Source: Odontocerum albicorne (Eukaryota > Arthropoda > Insecta > Trichoptera > Odontoceridae). From it: a stretch of DNA of 64,000 nucleotides. Location of the stretch: contig OX463849.1 in assembly GCA_949825065.1 (NCBI GenBank), positions 434,001 to 498,000 of the forward strand, read 5' to 3'. The translations under genes and the position numbers were made by a program. Within the stretch, counting starts at the first letter, position 1, and every line of letters begins with the position of its first letter. Positions 24,845 through 36,096 of this stretch are shown here, one piece after another. Below the pieces are notes generated by a model. It did not search any database and had not been told where the DNA came from. It saw nothing but the letters and a program-made list of their open reading frames with translations.

Positions 24845-25795
24845 AAGCATCAATCAACAATTCCCGGGACTAACCAACAGATGGCGCCTCTAATAACAAA
24901 TCCATACCGTTCTCAGTTAGTACCAATCTTTAGAAATTACGTGTCAAACTTTCATGACATTCCGACATTGTGTCATTGAGTTACAGTGGTTTTAGTACGC
25001 TACTTTTGCTGTTTTCAAAACAATGGGAAAAAAACTAATTTCGTGTGTTGATAAAAAATTGCTTTTTAATGGGAAAAAATACCGTTCAAACTCAGCGATG
25101 GTTTGAAAAGTGTTATCCGGGCTCTGCTCCGTCGAAAACAACCATTTGTCGGTGGTATGCTGATTTCAAACGCGGTCGTACAGACACAAATAATGCTGAA
25201 CGCTCTGGTCAGCTGAGTGGAGAGCAGCCGGTGAAAGTCGTCCGAAGCGACCAAAAACTCAACAGTCAGCCGGGAAGGTTATGGTCTCCGTATTTTGGAA
25301 TGCGCATGGTATTATATTTATCGATCACCTCGAATAGGGAAAAAACATCAAAAGCGAATATTACATAGCGTTATTGGAGCATTTGAAGGCAGAAATAGCA
25401 AAAAACGGCACCATATGAAGAAGAAAAAAGTTATCTTTCATCAGGACAATGCACCGTATCATAAGTCGATGGTAACGATGGCCAAATTGCATGAGTTGAA
25501 CTTCCGCACCCACCGTATTCTCCAGATTTGACCCACAGCGACTATTGGCTGTTCGCAGACCTCAAAAAGATGCTCCAGGGAAAGAGATTTGGCTCCAATG
25601 AAGAAGTGATTGCCGAAACTAACGCCTATTTTGAAACCAAAGATAAATCGTTCTACGCGACTGGCATAGAAAAGTTAGGAAAGCGTTGGAATGTATGTAT
25701 CGCTCTTGAAGGAGACTATGTTGATGAATAAAGTAGCATTTTGGCAAACAAATGTTGTTTTAGTAGTTAGTCCCGGGAATTATTGATCGATGTGT
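24845..25795 (+). mobile_element. Internally deleted mariner (mauritiana-like), 951 bp
   Basis: The ends are imperfect inverted repeats around ATTCCCGGGACTAAC (left end reads AAGCATCAATCAACAATTCC, right end on the reverse strand ACACATCGATCAATAATTCC). It is flanked by TA at 24843-24844 and 25796-25797. Removing the element and one TA restores TTATGTTATGTACTCG of the host array, which fixes the boundaries. Intact mariners are near 1.3 kb, so about 0.3 kb is missing from the middle. Confidence 0.9.
25045..25731 (+). pseudogene. Mariner transposase relic
   Basis: The N-terminal helix-turn-helix part survives (FLMGKNTVQTQRWFEKCYPG, WYADFKRGRTDTN). The sequence then jumps to the segment just before the QQSAGKV-like strand, so the linker and the first catalytic Asp are gone. 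The second Asp motif (HQDNAPYHKSM, about 25440), PYSPDL-like sequence and C-terminus (NEEVIAETNAYFETKDKSF, ending ALEGDYVDE at 25731) remain, but in two frames. In the family the triad is DD34D. This copy cannot encode an active enzyme. Its motif spelling (HQDNAP, ALEG-YV) points to the mauritiana-type subfamily and not to the cecropia type at 46.3 kb. Confidence 0.88.
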
Positions 25796-25796
25796 T

Positions 25797-26153
25797 ATGT
25801 ACTCGTATTGTAGAAACTATGCGTGTGAAATCATCGCAATTTAAACAGATCTTATGTTATGTACTCGTATTGTAGAAACTATGCGTGTGAAATCATCGCA
25901 ATTTAAACATATCTTATGTTATGTACTCGTATTGTAGAAACTATGCGTGTGAAATCATCGCAATTTAAACAGATCTTATGTTATGTACTCGTATTGTAGA
26001 AACTATACGTGTGAAATCATCGCAATTTAAACAGATCTTATGTTATGTACTCGTATTGTAGAAACTATGCGTGTGAAATCATCGCAATTTAAACAGATCT
26101 TATGTTATGTACTCGTATTGTAGAAACTATGCGTGTGAAATCATCGCAATTTA
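25797..26153. repeat. 62-bp tandem array, right part
   Basis: About six units of TTATGTTATGTACTCGTATT, GTAGAAACTATGCGTGTGAA and ATCATCGCAATTTAAACAGA TC. All carry GTAGAAACT and ATCGCAA, whereas the left part carries ATGGAAACT or its deletion and ATCACAA. The stretch that follows (26154-26470) is AT-rich with an inverted pair of octamers near 26308-26330 and no gene. Confidence 0.93.
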
Positions 26154-26470
26154 AAGCAAAATTATCTCATACTCTTTTAGATTTACTTTATTTTTGGTTT
26201 ACAGTGTGTACCTTTTATTTTTTTTGCCAGTTACGTGTTTTTCAAATATGTTTGAAAAAGACCAAAAGGCAATAATTCACGTGTTTTGTAAATATACATT
26301 GACTGATAAATCCACACATACTCGTATATGTATACGAGTATCACGCGTATATCTCGGGTACATATATCTCACGTACCTATATCTCGAGTATTTTTCAGAA
26401 ATTCAAGTTATCATATATTCAAAGTATTTTAAAGCAATAATACTTTATTGATGTTTCGAATTATGTTGAC

Positions 26471-26689
26471 TATAGTTCGGAAATTCTAGGATGAGTCCTG
26501 TGACAGCTCACAAATTTGCCCCAATACAACCTTGTAACGATGTTCAGTAATTTGAATTATTTTATTAACTTTAATATAAGCCTCAATTCTAATAAATAGC
26601 AAGTTATTTAGGTAAATACATTACATAAGGTTGTATTGGTGCAAATTTGTGAGCTGTCACAGGACTCATCCTAGAATTTCCGAACTATA
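26471..26689. mobile_element. MITE with about 60-bp terminal inverted repeats, TA flanks
   Basis: TAGTTCGGAAATTCTAGGAT on the left is mirrored by ATCCTAGAATTTCCGAACTA on the right. The arms extend for about 60 bp with one obvious mismatch (TTTGCCCC/TTTGCACC). A TA lies outside each arm (26471-26472 and 26688-26689). About 90 bp of AT-rich sequence separates the arms, and there is no ORF. TA duplication and structure suggest a Tc1/mariner-superfamily non-autonomous element, but its ends match neither mariner in this window. Confidence 0.88.
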
Positions 26690-26791
26690 ATAATACTTGT
26701 TTTTAACTACTCGTATTTCTCAGTGAAAATGTGTTAATTCCTATTTAAGATTATATTCCATGACTCATGATTATATTACATGGCTCATCCA

Positions 26792-27287
26792 AAGACAAAC
26801 CTTGTGGTGGACATATATTATACAGAGACAAACCTTGTGGTGGACATATATTATACAGAGACAAACCTTGCGGTGGACATATATTATACAGAGGCAAACC
26901 TTGTGGTGGACATATATTATACAGAGACAAACCTTGCGGTGGACATATATTATACAGAGGCAAACCTTGTGGTGGACATATATTATACAGAGGCAAACCT
27001 TGTGGTGGACATATATTATACAGAGACAAACCTTGCGGTGGACATATATTATACAGAGGCAAACCTTGTGGTGGACATATATTATACAGAGGCAAACCTT
27101 GTGGTGGACAGTTATTATACAGAGGCAAACCTTGTGATGGAAATATATTATACAGAGGCAAACCTTGTGGTGGACATATATTATACAGAGGCAAACCTTG
27201 TGATGGACATATATTATACGGGGACAAACCTTGTGGTGGACATATATTACACAGAGGCAAACCTTGTGGTGGACATATATTATACAG
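26792..27287. repeat. 33-bp minisatellite, 15 copies
   Basis: The unit is GAGRCAAACCTTGTGGTGGA followed by CATATATTATACA, in 15 copies. Since 33 is a multiple of 3, four long overlapping frames appear (for example YRGKPCGGHIL repeats); none has a plausible start context or flanking domain. Confidence 0.95.
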
Positions 27288-27444
27288 AAATGTATGAAGA
27301 ATTCTTTAGATTTTTTTCTAAATTATAAAAGTATGTTTTTTTTTAAATCATAAAATAAAATTTTAGTTTGATTTCTAAAAAAATCAACTCCTATCAAGTT
27401 ACATACTCGTATCCCTCATATTAATTAATAGTTTTAAAATGAGC

Positions 27445-27643
27445 TATCGGTCATATACTCGTATTGTATCATTCAGGAAATATCGGTCATATACTCGTAT
27501 TGTATCATTCAGGAAATATCGGTCATATACTCGTATTGTATCATTCAGGAAATACGAGTATCGGTCATATACTCGTATCATTCAGGAAATACGAGTATCG
27601 GTCATATACTCGTATTGTATCATTCAGGAGATACGAGTATCAG
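27445..27643. repeat. 36-bp array with variable hexamer insertion
   Basis: The TATCGG landmark falls at 27445, 27481, 27517, 27559 and 27596, with a last diverged unit at 27638. Steps are 36, 36, 42, 37 and 42. The step from 36 to 42 is exactly the extra CGAGTA in AGGAAATACGAGTATCGG compared with AGGAAATATCGG. The 37 combines this with a 5-bp loss of TGTAT. Every unit also holds a constant TACTCGTA. Confidence 0.93.
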
Positions 27644-27750
27644 CCAAAACGTATTTCCAAAACACACGAATTTTTGCATTTTTTTTAAGTTTTACAATTT
27701 TTTTAAAAAGTGATTACTTTTTAAAAATTCTGAAAAATATGGTTTTTGTG

Positions 27751-27880
27751 TCCTCCAGAGGTACAAACTGGGTTTCCTCCATAGGTACAAACTAGGTGTC
27801 CTCCATAGGTACAAACTGGGTTTCCTCCATAGGTACAAACTAGGTGTCCTCCATAGGTACAAACTGGGTGTCCTCCATAG
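27751..27880. repeat. 24-bp minisatellite, 5-6 copies
   Basis: The unit is TCCTCCATAGGTACAAACTR followed by GGTK, with alternating GGGTTT and AGGTGT endings. Confidence 0.9.
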
Positions 27881-28155
27881 GTAATCTAAAGGAATAAGGT
27901 GGCAAGTGTGTGTTGAGTTGATATACAGCTGTAAGAGTAATTTAAATAACCAAATATCCCTTGACATTCAAGTCGACAGGAGGATAAATTATATTGTATT
28001 AATAAAATAAAATATTAATTTGAAATATATCATAGTTACCTGAACCATTATCATATATTCTCCATGTCCCGGTCTATCGAGAGAGAGGGGGGGATGGGGA
28101 GGGAAATCACAGTTCACTCGCAGTCCACACCACCGGCGGCTGCATCGGGCACACA

Positions 28156-28226
28156 CTAGCACTAGCACAGGCACAGTTCAGCACAGGCACAGTTCAGCAC
28201 AGGCACAGTTCAGCACAGGCACAGTA
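28156..28226. repeat. 16-bp minisatellite
   Basis: About four copies of GCACAGGCACAGTTCA, ending in GCACAGTACTACC. Confidence 0.85.
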
Positions 28227-28383
28227 CTACCGCGGGCCTCTCATGGGCCGGCCCTTATACGGGATACACTTCGCCCTTCCTTGGATTCAGCTATCAGCTA
28301 ACCTATAGAAAACATATTAATAATTATTTACGTCATATTGTCCCAGAGAACAAGAGAACAGGTAAGGGAACAATAATGGAGGT

Positions 28384-28628
28384 GCCGACGTGTTGTACCG
28401 CATGGTTAGGCTTATGATGCCGAAGTGTTGTACCGCGTGGTTAGGCTTATGATGCCGACGTGTTGTACCGCGTGGTTAGGCTTATGATGCCGACGTGTTG
28501 TACCGCGTGGTTAGGCTTATGATGCCGACGTGTTGTACCGCGTGGTTAGGCTTATGATGCCGAAGTGTTGTACCGCGTGGCTTGACTTATGATGCCGAAG
28601 TGTTGTACCGCGTAGTTTGGCTTATGAT
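28384..28628. repeat. 35-bp minisatellite, 7 copies
   Basis: The unit is GCCGACGTGTTGTACCGCGT followed by GGTTAGGCTTATGAT, with GACG/GAAG and GGTTAGG/GCTTGAC variants at the edges. Confidence 0.92.
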
Positions 28629-28629
28629 T

Positions 28630-29419
28630 CCGACGTTTCGAAACGTTCAGGGCTTATTATTTGTAGTCGAGCCCTGGAGACGGAACAGTCGGCAATTGAA
28701 ACCGAACCACGCTGTGCAACACTCTAAAAGACATTCTACAATTGATACGAAGAACTGCGAAAGGCTTAAACATATCAGACAATATACTCGTGTGCGTGTG
28801 TAGGTGATGAATGCTACTCGTAAGGACTAGACTTCAGGGTGGCCAGACCCGAATACGCTGGACTGGATTATTTTTGCAAATAATAGTAGATTACCTACAA
28901 AATTCCTTAAAATAAATTGAAAAGTCTCGATTAACATCTGAGGCATACGAGCCACCATAGCGCACCCCCAACGGATGGGCTGGGGCTGGAGGGGGGGTCT
29001 CAGGAGGCGGTCATAAGGATAAATTCGTATAATTTCAAATAATTTTACTATAATATACAAATTAATAAATTTAAAGTATCGTTAACTAATCAATATATAA
29101 TGATAAAGCAATATTTTAACAGGCCTTGTGGAAAAACGAGACAGAAAAAGGGAAATTCTATAATACAATACATTATTGAAGGTTTCCAGTTACATCCCGG
29201 AAACGGGTTTAACTCATAATTTTGTTAAAAATAACCTTTAAATTTAAGTGTTGTTGTTTTTGCAATACATCACTTATCACTGTGGCTGGTGATAAGTGAT
29301 AAGAACTGCAGATGATTAAAGGAAAAGGGGATCGTGCCAATCACGAGGAGCGAGCGAGACTCTAGCGAGAGAGAAGCAGCGACACGACGACAACACGACA
29401 ACACGGAGCGGCGCAAAGA
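28630..29419. other. No gene recognised
   Basis: Mixed sequence with a G-run (28988-29000) and one octamer near 28816. No ORF of more than 80 codons carries a domain I can name. Confidence 0.4.
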
Positions 29420-29585
29420 CAATATGCAAGGTGGCCCAAGGGACAATATGCAAGGTGGCCCAAGGAGCAATATACAAGGTGGCCCAAGGAACAATATACA
29501 AGGTGGCCCAAGGAACAATATACAAGGTGGACCAAGGAACAATATACAAGGTGGACCAAGGAACAATATACAAGGTGACCCAAGG
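29420..29585. repeat. 24-bp minisatellite, 7 copies
   Basis: The unit is AACAATATACAAGGTGGMCC followed by AAGG. Two early units read GCAAGGTGG. On the + strand it reads NNIQGGPR repeats, which is a consequence of the period. Confidence 0.92.
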
Positions 29586-30302
29586 AAAGGCTGTGTAGTT
29601 TATATTTTTTTTATATTTCGGATTATTAAATACACTTGGATTTTTAGATTATTAAATACACTTGGGAAAATTTAAAATACCAACCTTCGATGTTCATCAA
29701 AGGATCAAAATCGTTGATGTTTTTATGCAAGTGAACAATCGATTATTTTGACGAAAAGAAAATCTGTCTGTATTTTAATGTCAGAAGCTCTCCTAGTGGC
29801 AACGGAATGAGTACGAGTATCAGGGATCAGTGCCGGCCTCCCGGGAAGAGGTGATCCGCACTAATGCTGTCTTAGCAGCGCGGGCAGATCCAGAAGAGGA
29901 TTTCCATCGTCATCTTCATCGCTCCATCGGATACCGCTCGAGGATCTTGAAATGTTTCAATGCAACGTGCAATATGTCTTTTGCTTTTTTTCAATGCCTG
30001 CCCACCCAATCCGTGACTCCTTTTTCAAAGAGAAATTAAGCGAAAAGAAGGTGTGTGGACATCGTTACGATTAAAAAGTATGACGTAGGGCTTCCAAACC
30101 GTTTAATAGGGCAATTCCAAAATAAAATAAAATCGATTGTTTTTATTCGGTTAACCGGTTAGTAAATTAAAAAATATATCCAACCACACTTGTTTTTTTT
30201 ATTACAATTTAATGTGGCCTTTGGTCATAGTTTGAAAAACTATAGGTATATAATGTAATGTCTTAGTTTTCTCAAAATTATATTTTTTTAAAAACAATAA
30301 AT
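29586..30302. other. No gene recognised
   Basis: AT-rich sequence; TTTTTAGATTATTAAATACACTTGG is a short duplication near 29630-29665. A 69-codon open frame (29830-30039) shows no recognisable domain. Confidence 0.4.
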
Positions 30303-30690
30303 TTTCGTATTTTTATCTAATTAAATTGTGTTCAAATGAATGCGTTCTTATTTTTATCTAATTAAATTGTGTTCACATGAATGTCTTCTTATTTTTATCT
30401 AATTAAATTGTGTCCACATGAATGTCTTCTCATTTTTATCTAATTAAATTGTGTTCACATGAATGTCTTCTAATTTTTATCTAATTAAATTGTGTTCACA
30501 TGAATGTCTTCTTATTTTGATCTAATTAAATTGTGTTCACATGAATGTCTTCTTATTTTTATCTAATTAAATTGTGTTCACATGAATGTCTTCTTATTTT
30601 TATCTAATTAAATTGTGTTCACATTAATGTATTCGTATTTTTATCTAATTAAATTGTGTTCACATGAATATCTTCTTATTTTTTTCGAAA
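30303..30690. repeat. 41-bp AT-rich minisatellite, 9 copies
   Basis: The unit is TTATTTTTATCTAATTAAAT followed by TGTGTTCACATGAATGTCTTC, with scattered substitutions. Confidence 0.93.
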
Positions 30691-30798
30691 TTGTAATTTG
30701 ATAGATTTTAATAAAAGTTGTTTAAACAATGTAAGTACAGGTTTTGTATCTATTTTATAAACCATATCACACTAAAATAATATACCCAATTTATAATA

Positions 30799-31020
30799 CG
30801 ACCTCCGTGATAAGTCTACTTGATAAGACAGATGTCTGACTCCGCCAGCTTGGAGGTTGCGGGTTCAAATCCCGCTAGAACCCGGATTTTTTTAAAGGAT
30901 TTTAGTCTGGTTTTCACTTAAAATATTTTTTTTGGTTGGTTGGAAGAGATTTCCACATGACAATACGCCCGCCAGGTTGTACTGTATACAACGAAAGTGT
31001 AATACAATTACAATGTAATA
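30799..31020 (+). mobile_element. tRNA-derived SINE, family S, copy 1
   Basis: The head CGACCTCCGTGATAAG is followed by a strong pol III B-box, GGTTCAAATCC, at about 30864. Then come TTTTTTTAAAGGATTTTAGT, CTGGTTTTCACTT, GGTTGGAAGAGATTTCCACA, CGCCAGGTTGTACTGTATAC and AACGAAAGTGTAATACAATT. The same body and tail occur at 36.1, 48.7 (reverse) and 56.3 kb, with tail-only pieces at 36.5 kb and possibly 33.08 kb (reverse). It has no coding potential and would rely on a LINE for movement. Confidence 0.85.
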
Positions 31021-31051
31021 TATAATGAGATTAGAAATCATCAATAAACAA

Positions 31052-31140
31052 TACCGAGTGCGGAGAGTATCTCAGAGGCAGAGAAGGTCGAGTTGCGGTC
31101 GCGAGTCGCGTGATATAGGTCGTGTGTTCAAATCCCGGGA
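31052..31140 (+). repeat. Second tRNA-like sequence (SINE head or tRNA pseudogene)
   Basis: GTATCTCAGAGGCAGAGAAG is A-box-like and GTGTTCAAATCCCGGGAC contains a B-box-like core about 45 bp further on. No acceptor stem pairing is evident, and the body differs from SINE family S, so it is either another SINE family or a decayed tRNA copy. Confidence 0.4.
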
Positions 31141-31285
31141 CTGCTATGAACCTATACCTATCTATATACTCGTATATTCCCTTTTTCGTAACACAAGTGA
31201 ATGAGTTTCGTAACACATGGTAATAAAAAAATAAAAAGAGAAACGATAACGTATATAACATACTCGTAAAAGTATATATAAGAAA

Positions 31286-31485
31286 NNNNNNNNNNNNNNN
31301 NNNNNNNNNNNNNNNNNNNNNNNNNNNNNNNNNNNNNNNNNNNNNNNNNNNNNNNNNNNNNNNNNNNNNNNNNNNNNNNNNNNNNNNNNNNNNNNNNNNN
31401 NNNNNNNNNNNNNNNNNNNNNNNNNNNNNNNNNNNNNNNNNNNNNNNNNNNNNNNNNNNNNNNNNNNNNNNNNNNNNNNNNNNNN
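31286..31485. other. Assembly gap, 200 N
   Basis: Exactly 200 N bases, a conventional placeholder length; the true distance is unknown. A frame reading across it is meaningless. Confidence 0.99.
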
Positions 31486-33125
31486 TTGAACTAGCCGGTC
31501 AGTTGGAAGCCGCTCGTAAGACGCCATGTCCCCTGTCCCCTGTCCTCTGTCCTCTGTCAATCTGCACAAGGAGACGGTATGGCGTGGCGTGTGAGTATAC
31601 CTAACATAGGACATATTGAATATTGAATAGGGGTGCGCAGAGCACAGTTCGTGACCTGCACTCGGTACTCGGTGCAGGAATGTGCGTCAAGTTACCGATC
31701 AGTCGGCGATAGGACACGGCACGCTCTCCGGAGCGGAGCCCCGCTGTCTGTCTACTGGTCCCGGCCGCGGTGTCGAGTTGCGCATCGCACTTCTGCACTT
31801 CTGCATCGGCTTGCATTTTGAATTGTGCATTCGCATTCGCACTGCCGGAGCCCGATATATGTTATGCTGACACTTGCACTTATTCATAACTTTTATTTTG
31901 TAAATAATGAGCAAATTCACAAGTAATTTCATGATGAATAACTAAGAGAAATGAAATACGCCCGGACAGCGCAGCGCGGCGCAGCGCAATCATTCAATTA
32001 TGTCAGAGAAGAATATCTTCCATAGGTCACCCTCAATTTATATATCATATTGTTCATGGATCACCTATAATATTATATACTCGTATTCAGATACTATGGA
32101 AAAGAATCTCAGTTTGATAATAAACAGCATTAAAGTGAGTTGACACACAGAATGGCGCTCTATCGCTCGTATCTATAAATCTCTGTTACTATTACTATTA
32201 CTATCTACTCGTATATTATATTGCTAAGGGTAGTTAGTATAACTTTCTCCAAAATATAATGAACTACTACCTAAACGGATCCGGCGCGGCGCCTGTTACG
32301 AGTACCAGTTTACCAGTTAAGGCAGACTACTCGACTCGACTCGAACTGGACTGGACTGGACCGTGGGCTGGACCGTTATACAATATTATATCATATATAT
32401 ATTCGAGTTTCGCCCACCTAGGATCCGCATTCATTGTTTTGAGATGGGGTGGATAGTTGATAAGGTTTTGAGATGGGGGGGGGATAATTAATAAGTATTT
32501 TTTCAATTGACAGAAATGTAATATGTAAATATTAGACCTTACTAATGTTACTGTGTACGGTTACTACGACCGGTTATCTCCGGCCCGCGGACCACCATTC
32601 GGGTAATACTGAGTGAAGGTACACAACACAGCGGAGTATACCTGGCCATGGAGAATATGGCAACACCTACTCGTTATAAGTAACAACGTTCGGACAGATA
32701 TTTGTACAACAACCTCGAGCTAGCCGCTTTCAGGAAGTTAGCCATTCTCAGCTGCGATGTGTCAATATGTTAGCGTGGACCTTCTGAGGCTCGCCGCGCA
32801 GGTAATGTGATGATGATGATATAATCACGCAGCGAGACATAATACCTACACATGTGTCATGAAAACCATCCTGTTGGTAAAATGTGCTCTTTGAGTTTAG
32901 ATTATATCTTAAAAATATGCAATCCAGTCTGCTGTCTGCTGTCTGCTGTCCGGTTGCGTCCGGGCATTCAGCCCCGAAACGTTTGAATCTCCCTTCTGTC
33001 CACCCCGTGTCGAGTTCCGTTAAACTCAAATTGTATCACCGTATTGTATTGCAGGAGACTTGCACCGTAAACAGTACAACAGTACAACCTGGTGGGTTTC
33101 TTGCCATTTAGCGATCTCTTAGCGA
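31486..33125. other. No gene recognised; CG-rich patches
   Basis: CG-rich patches lie at 31690-31860 and 31965-31990 (GCAGCGCGGCG-like), with short repeats TCCCCTGTCC and CTGGACTGGAC. A reverse-oriented scrap of SINE S tail may lie at 33078-33108 (ACAACCTGGTGGGTTTCTTG). I see nothing coding. Confidence 0.35.
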
Positions 33126-33129
33126 TCTC

Positions 33130-33607
33130 TTAGAACTAACCAGATAATGTTCAAGATGTCCGAAGTGATAACCAGAATGATACTCATTTTAAAAAATGCA
33201 TTGAGCCCGTAACTTGTGGTAAAGGAAAACCGAGGAAAATGTGTATGAATGATTTTTTCAAAGGAAGAAATGTAGAAAATCAGAAAAATCATCAAATGTA
33301 TGAGAAGGTGTGTGTCGAGATAGGAAAGTCTGTACGTGATTGTACAGAATTCACGTCAAATTTATGAGAAGGTGTGTGTCGAGATCGGAAAGTCTGTACG
33401 TGATTGTACAGAATTCACGTCAAATTTATGAGAAGGTGTGTTGAGATAGGAAAGTCTGTACGTGATTGTACAGAATTCACGTCATGTATGAGAAGATGTG
33501 TGTCGAGATAGGAAAGTCTGTACGTGATTGTACAGAATTCCCGTCAAATGTATGAGAAGGTGTGTGTCGAGATAGGAAAGTCTGTACGTGATTGTACAGA
33601 ATTCACG
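33130..33607 (+). pseudogene. LINE tail relic carrying a 64-bp x 5 array
   Basis: 33210-33300 reads GKGKPRKMCMNDFFKGRNVE, a basic/GKxR then W/F-x-D-like stretch similar to the LINE tails at 23.6 and 38.6 kb. From 33300 the unit containing TGAGAAGGTGTGTGTCGAGA and CTGTACGTGATTGTACAGAA repeats at 33302, 33365, 33429, 33489 and 33553 (one unit is 4 bp shorter). The array appears to have grown from the end of this relic. Each unit contains the small inverted repeat CTGTACGTGATTGTACAG. Confidence 0.55.
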
Positions 33608-34074
33608 AACAATATAAATTAAAATACAAATAAAATAAATTAAACTACAACAAAAATGAGAGATATCATCAATCAAAGGAAGAGATGGTGGAGAGAAAAG
33701 AATATTCGGGAATGAAGCAAGTAACATTACTGACTTCAAATTAACAATTTCATCAGTCGTTTTTTTTAAATTCCTCTTCAGATTGTGTCACCCGTGTAAA
33801 ATGTTTCTAGGATTCGTGCATTTCTGATCATGTGTGGTTAGGAGTCTAAGGGTCCCCTTCTTGATTCGGCCCCAAATGCCATTATTATAGTAGTATATCT
33901 CGAGTCTTCCTCATACACGTAACATACTATATATGGTATGGTATATTGTCATCTTGCTTGCTTTATATTCTCGTGTGACGGCGATTCCTCCCCCTCACAT
34001 CACATATTCTATTCAACCAAACTTTAACTTAAGTTTTCTATAGATCACCCCAACAGCGCTTTGTTTTCCGGATC

Positions 34075-34510
34075 TATAGATTGCAGCTAGTAGTAATAAT
34101 AAAAGGAAATACAACATTATAGAGCTCCGTTTAGAGAGCGAACTTTCCACAAGGGTAATCTATAGATTGCAGCTAGTAGTAATAATAAAAGGAAATACAA
34201 CATTATAGAGCTCCGTTTAGAGAGCGAACTTTCCACAAGGGTAATCTATAGATTGCAGCTAGTAGTAATAATAAAAGGAAATACAATATTATAGAGCTCC
34301 GTTTAGAGAGCGAACTTTCCACAAGGGTAATCTATAGATTGCAGCTAGTAGTAATAATAAAAGGAAATACAACATTATAGAGCTCCGTTTAGAGAGCGAA
34401 CTTTCCACAAGGGTAATCTATAGATTGCAGCTAGTAGTAATAATAAAAGGAAATACAACATTATAGAGCTCCGTTTAGAGAGCGAACTTTCCACAAGGGT
34501 AATCTATTGT
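34075..34510. repeat. 86-bp minisatellite x 5 from dispersed repeat D
   Basis: TTGCAGCTAGTAGTAATAAT recurs at 34081, 34167, 34253, 34339 and 34425. The unit holds the family-D box (TAATAATAAAAGG, TATAGAGCTCCGTTTAGAGA, GCGAACTTTCCACAAGGG), equivalent to the ATAGCGCC...CTCCTCA box at 1.7, 37.8 and 61.45 kb. Thus one module of a dispersed element was amplified in place. Confidence 0.93.
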
Positions 34511-35480
34511 AACTCTAACTCAGAACTCGAGCCCACTATTATTGACAGATTCAAAATATAACATAGCAAAATAAATGTATATAAGTTGAGTGTAAGGAAA
34601 AAAAGGTAGTCGCTGCGGTTATTAGATTAGGTACTTCCCCGCTTCTGTAAATGTTCAGAAAAACATATTTTGTAAGAAAATCACATAAACTTTACAAAGG
34701 GAAATCAAATTACAAAAAAAATCTTAGTAGATCTTCCGATATGTGATAGTAACATACATATTCGGCTTTAGATGTATTGTAATGTAGTGTGATGTATGTA
34801 GTGTGTAGTGTGTAGATGTATGTAGTGTGTGTGTAGTGTTCATATACCTTTGTAGATCTTCCGATATGTGATAGTAACATATTCGGCTTTAGATGTAGTG
34901 TAATGTATGTGTGTAGTGTTCATATACCTTTGTAGATTTTCCGATATGTAATAGTAACATATTCGGATTTAGATGTAGTGGAATGTATGTATGTAGTGTT
35001 CATATACCTTTGTAGGTCTTCCGATATGTGATAGTAACACATTCGGATTTAGATGTAGTGTAATGTATGTGTGTACTGTTCATATACCTTTGTAGATCTT
35101 CCGATATGTGATAGTAACACATTCGGATTTAGATGTAGTGTAATGTATGTGTGTAGTGTTCATATACCTTTGTAGATCTTCCGATATGTGATAGTAACAC
35201 ATTCGGCTTTAGATGTATTGTAATGTAGTGTAATGTATGTGTGAAGTGTTCATACACCATCATAAATTTTGATGAGACCTCCCAAAATGTATTGTCTTCG
35301 AATCCTCCCTAAAGTTTCCTTCTTACTATCCCTATTGGATCAATTTGGAACACTCAACTTATTCGACGAAGAATAAATCAACCCCTAAGTTCTATAAGTC
35401 TCAAACACAGATTTGAAAGATACAATGGAGACATCCCATTGGGACTTGAATACAAAGAAATAAAGTTTGAGATGAATCCG
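34511..35480 (+). repeat. Dispersed repeat family D, copy 2 (long)
   Basis: The sequence continues GAGCCCACTATTATTGACAG, GTCGCTGCGGTTATTAGATT, ACATATTTTGTAAGAAAATC, TCTTCCGATATGTGATAGTA and TAGATGTATTGTAATG, all of which recur in order at 37.85-38.05 kb and 56.74-57.07 kb. Near 35430 the phrase ATACAATGGAGACATCCCAT has a counterpart at about 38390. One frame of both reads RYNGDIP or YNGDIP, a hint that this end was once coding. I cannot assign a class: no terminal repeats, poly-A or enzyme motif is seen. Confidence 0.65.
34725..35260. repeat. About 80-bp tandem array in copy 2 of repeat D
   Basis: About six copies of a unit containing GATCTTCCGATATGTGATAG, ACATTCGGMTTTAGATGTA and TGTAGTGTTCATATACCTTT. 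The spacing is mostly 79-82 bp and the first interval is longer through extra GTAGTGT repeats. Confidence 0.85.
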
Positions 35481-35555
35481 TTCTGACATTTACGCTCATA
35501 AAAATATATTTAGTGGTGTTGGGCCACTAAACAAATGAAAATGGAATGATACCTG

Positions 35556-35801
35556 AAATTACAATATAATATGTTTACTACAGTGATGCCAAATTACAAT
35601 AAAATATGTTTACTATAGTGATGCCAATTACAATAAAATATGTTTACTATAGTGATGCCAAATTACAATATAATATGTTTACTACAGTGATCCCAAATTA
35701 CAATAAAATATGTTTACTATAGTGATGCCAAATTACAATATAATATGTTTACTACAGTGATCCCAAATTACAATATAATACGTTTACTACAGTGATGCCA
35801 A
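35556..35801. repeat. 35-bp minisatellite, 7 copies
   Basis: The unit is AAATTACAATAAAATATGTT followed by TACTATAGTGATGCC, with AATATAATA, CTACAG and GATCCC variants. Confidence 0.9.
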
Positions 35802-36096
35802 AAATGAATAACAAGCCAGCTATTAACTCGACTATTGACACCGGTAATGATATGTCTAATACGAGTATTTGGGCGGATATCTGAAACACAAAGACAAAAT
35901 GATAACTCTATTGGGACTGGGAAACTCTGAGGTAATCTTTAAAGGCGTTGTCTCTGGTTAGCGGTCCTCCTAGAGAGAGAAGATCGTCAAGTTGTACAGC
36001 AGCAACATCAACATCAACATATCTATGTTATAGTCGTTCCGTATACTATAGTCATTCCGGACCATATTCCGATAAAGGGGTAATCTTCATTTGCAA

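Noticed and set aside
30799..30900. Functional tRNA gene
   Set aside because: Good B-box but poor A-box, no consistent acceptor or anticodon stems, and a conserved non-tRNA tail shared with three other copies; it is a SINE.
31162..31614. 150-codon reverse frame
   Set aside because: It runs through the 200-N gap and is meaningless.
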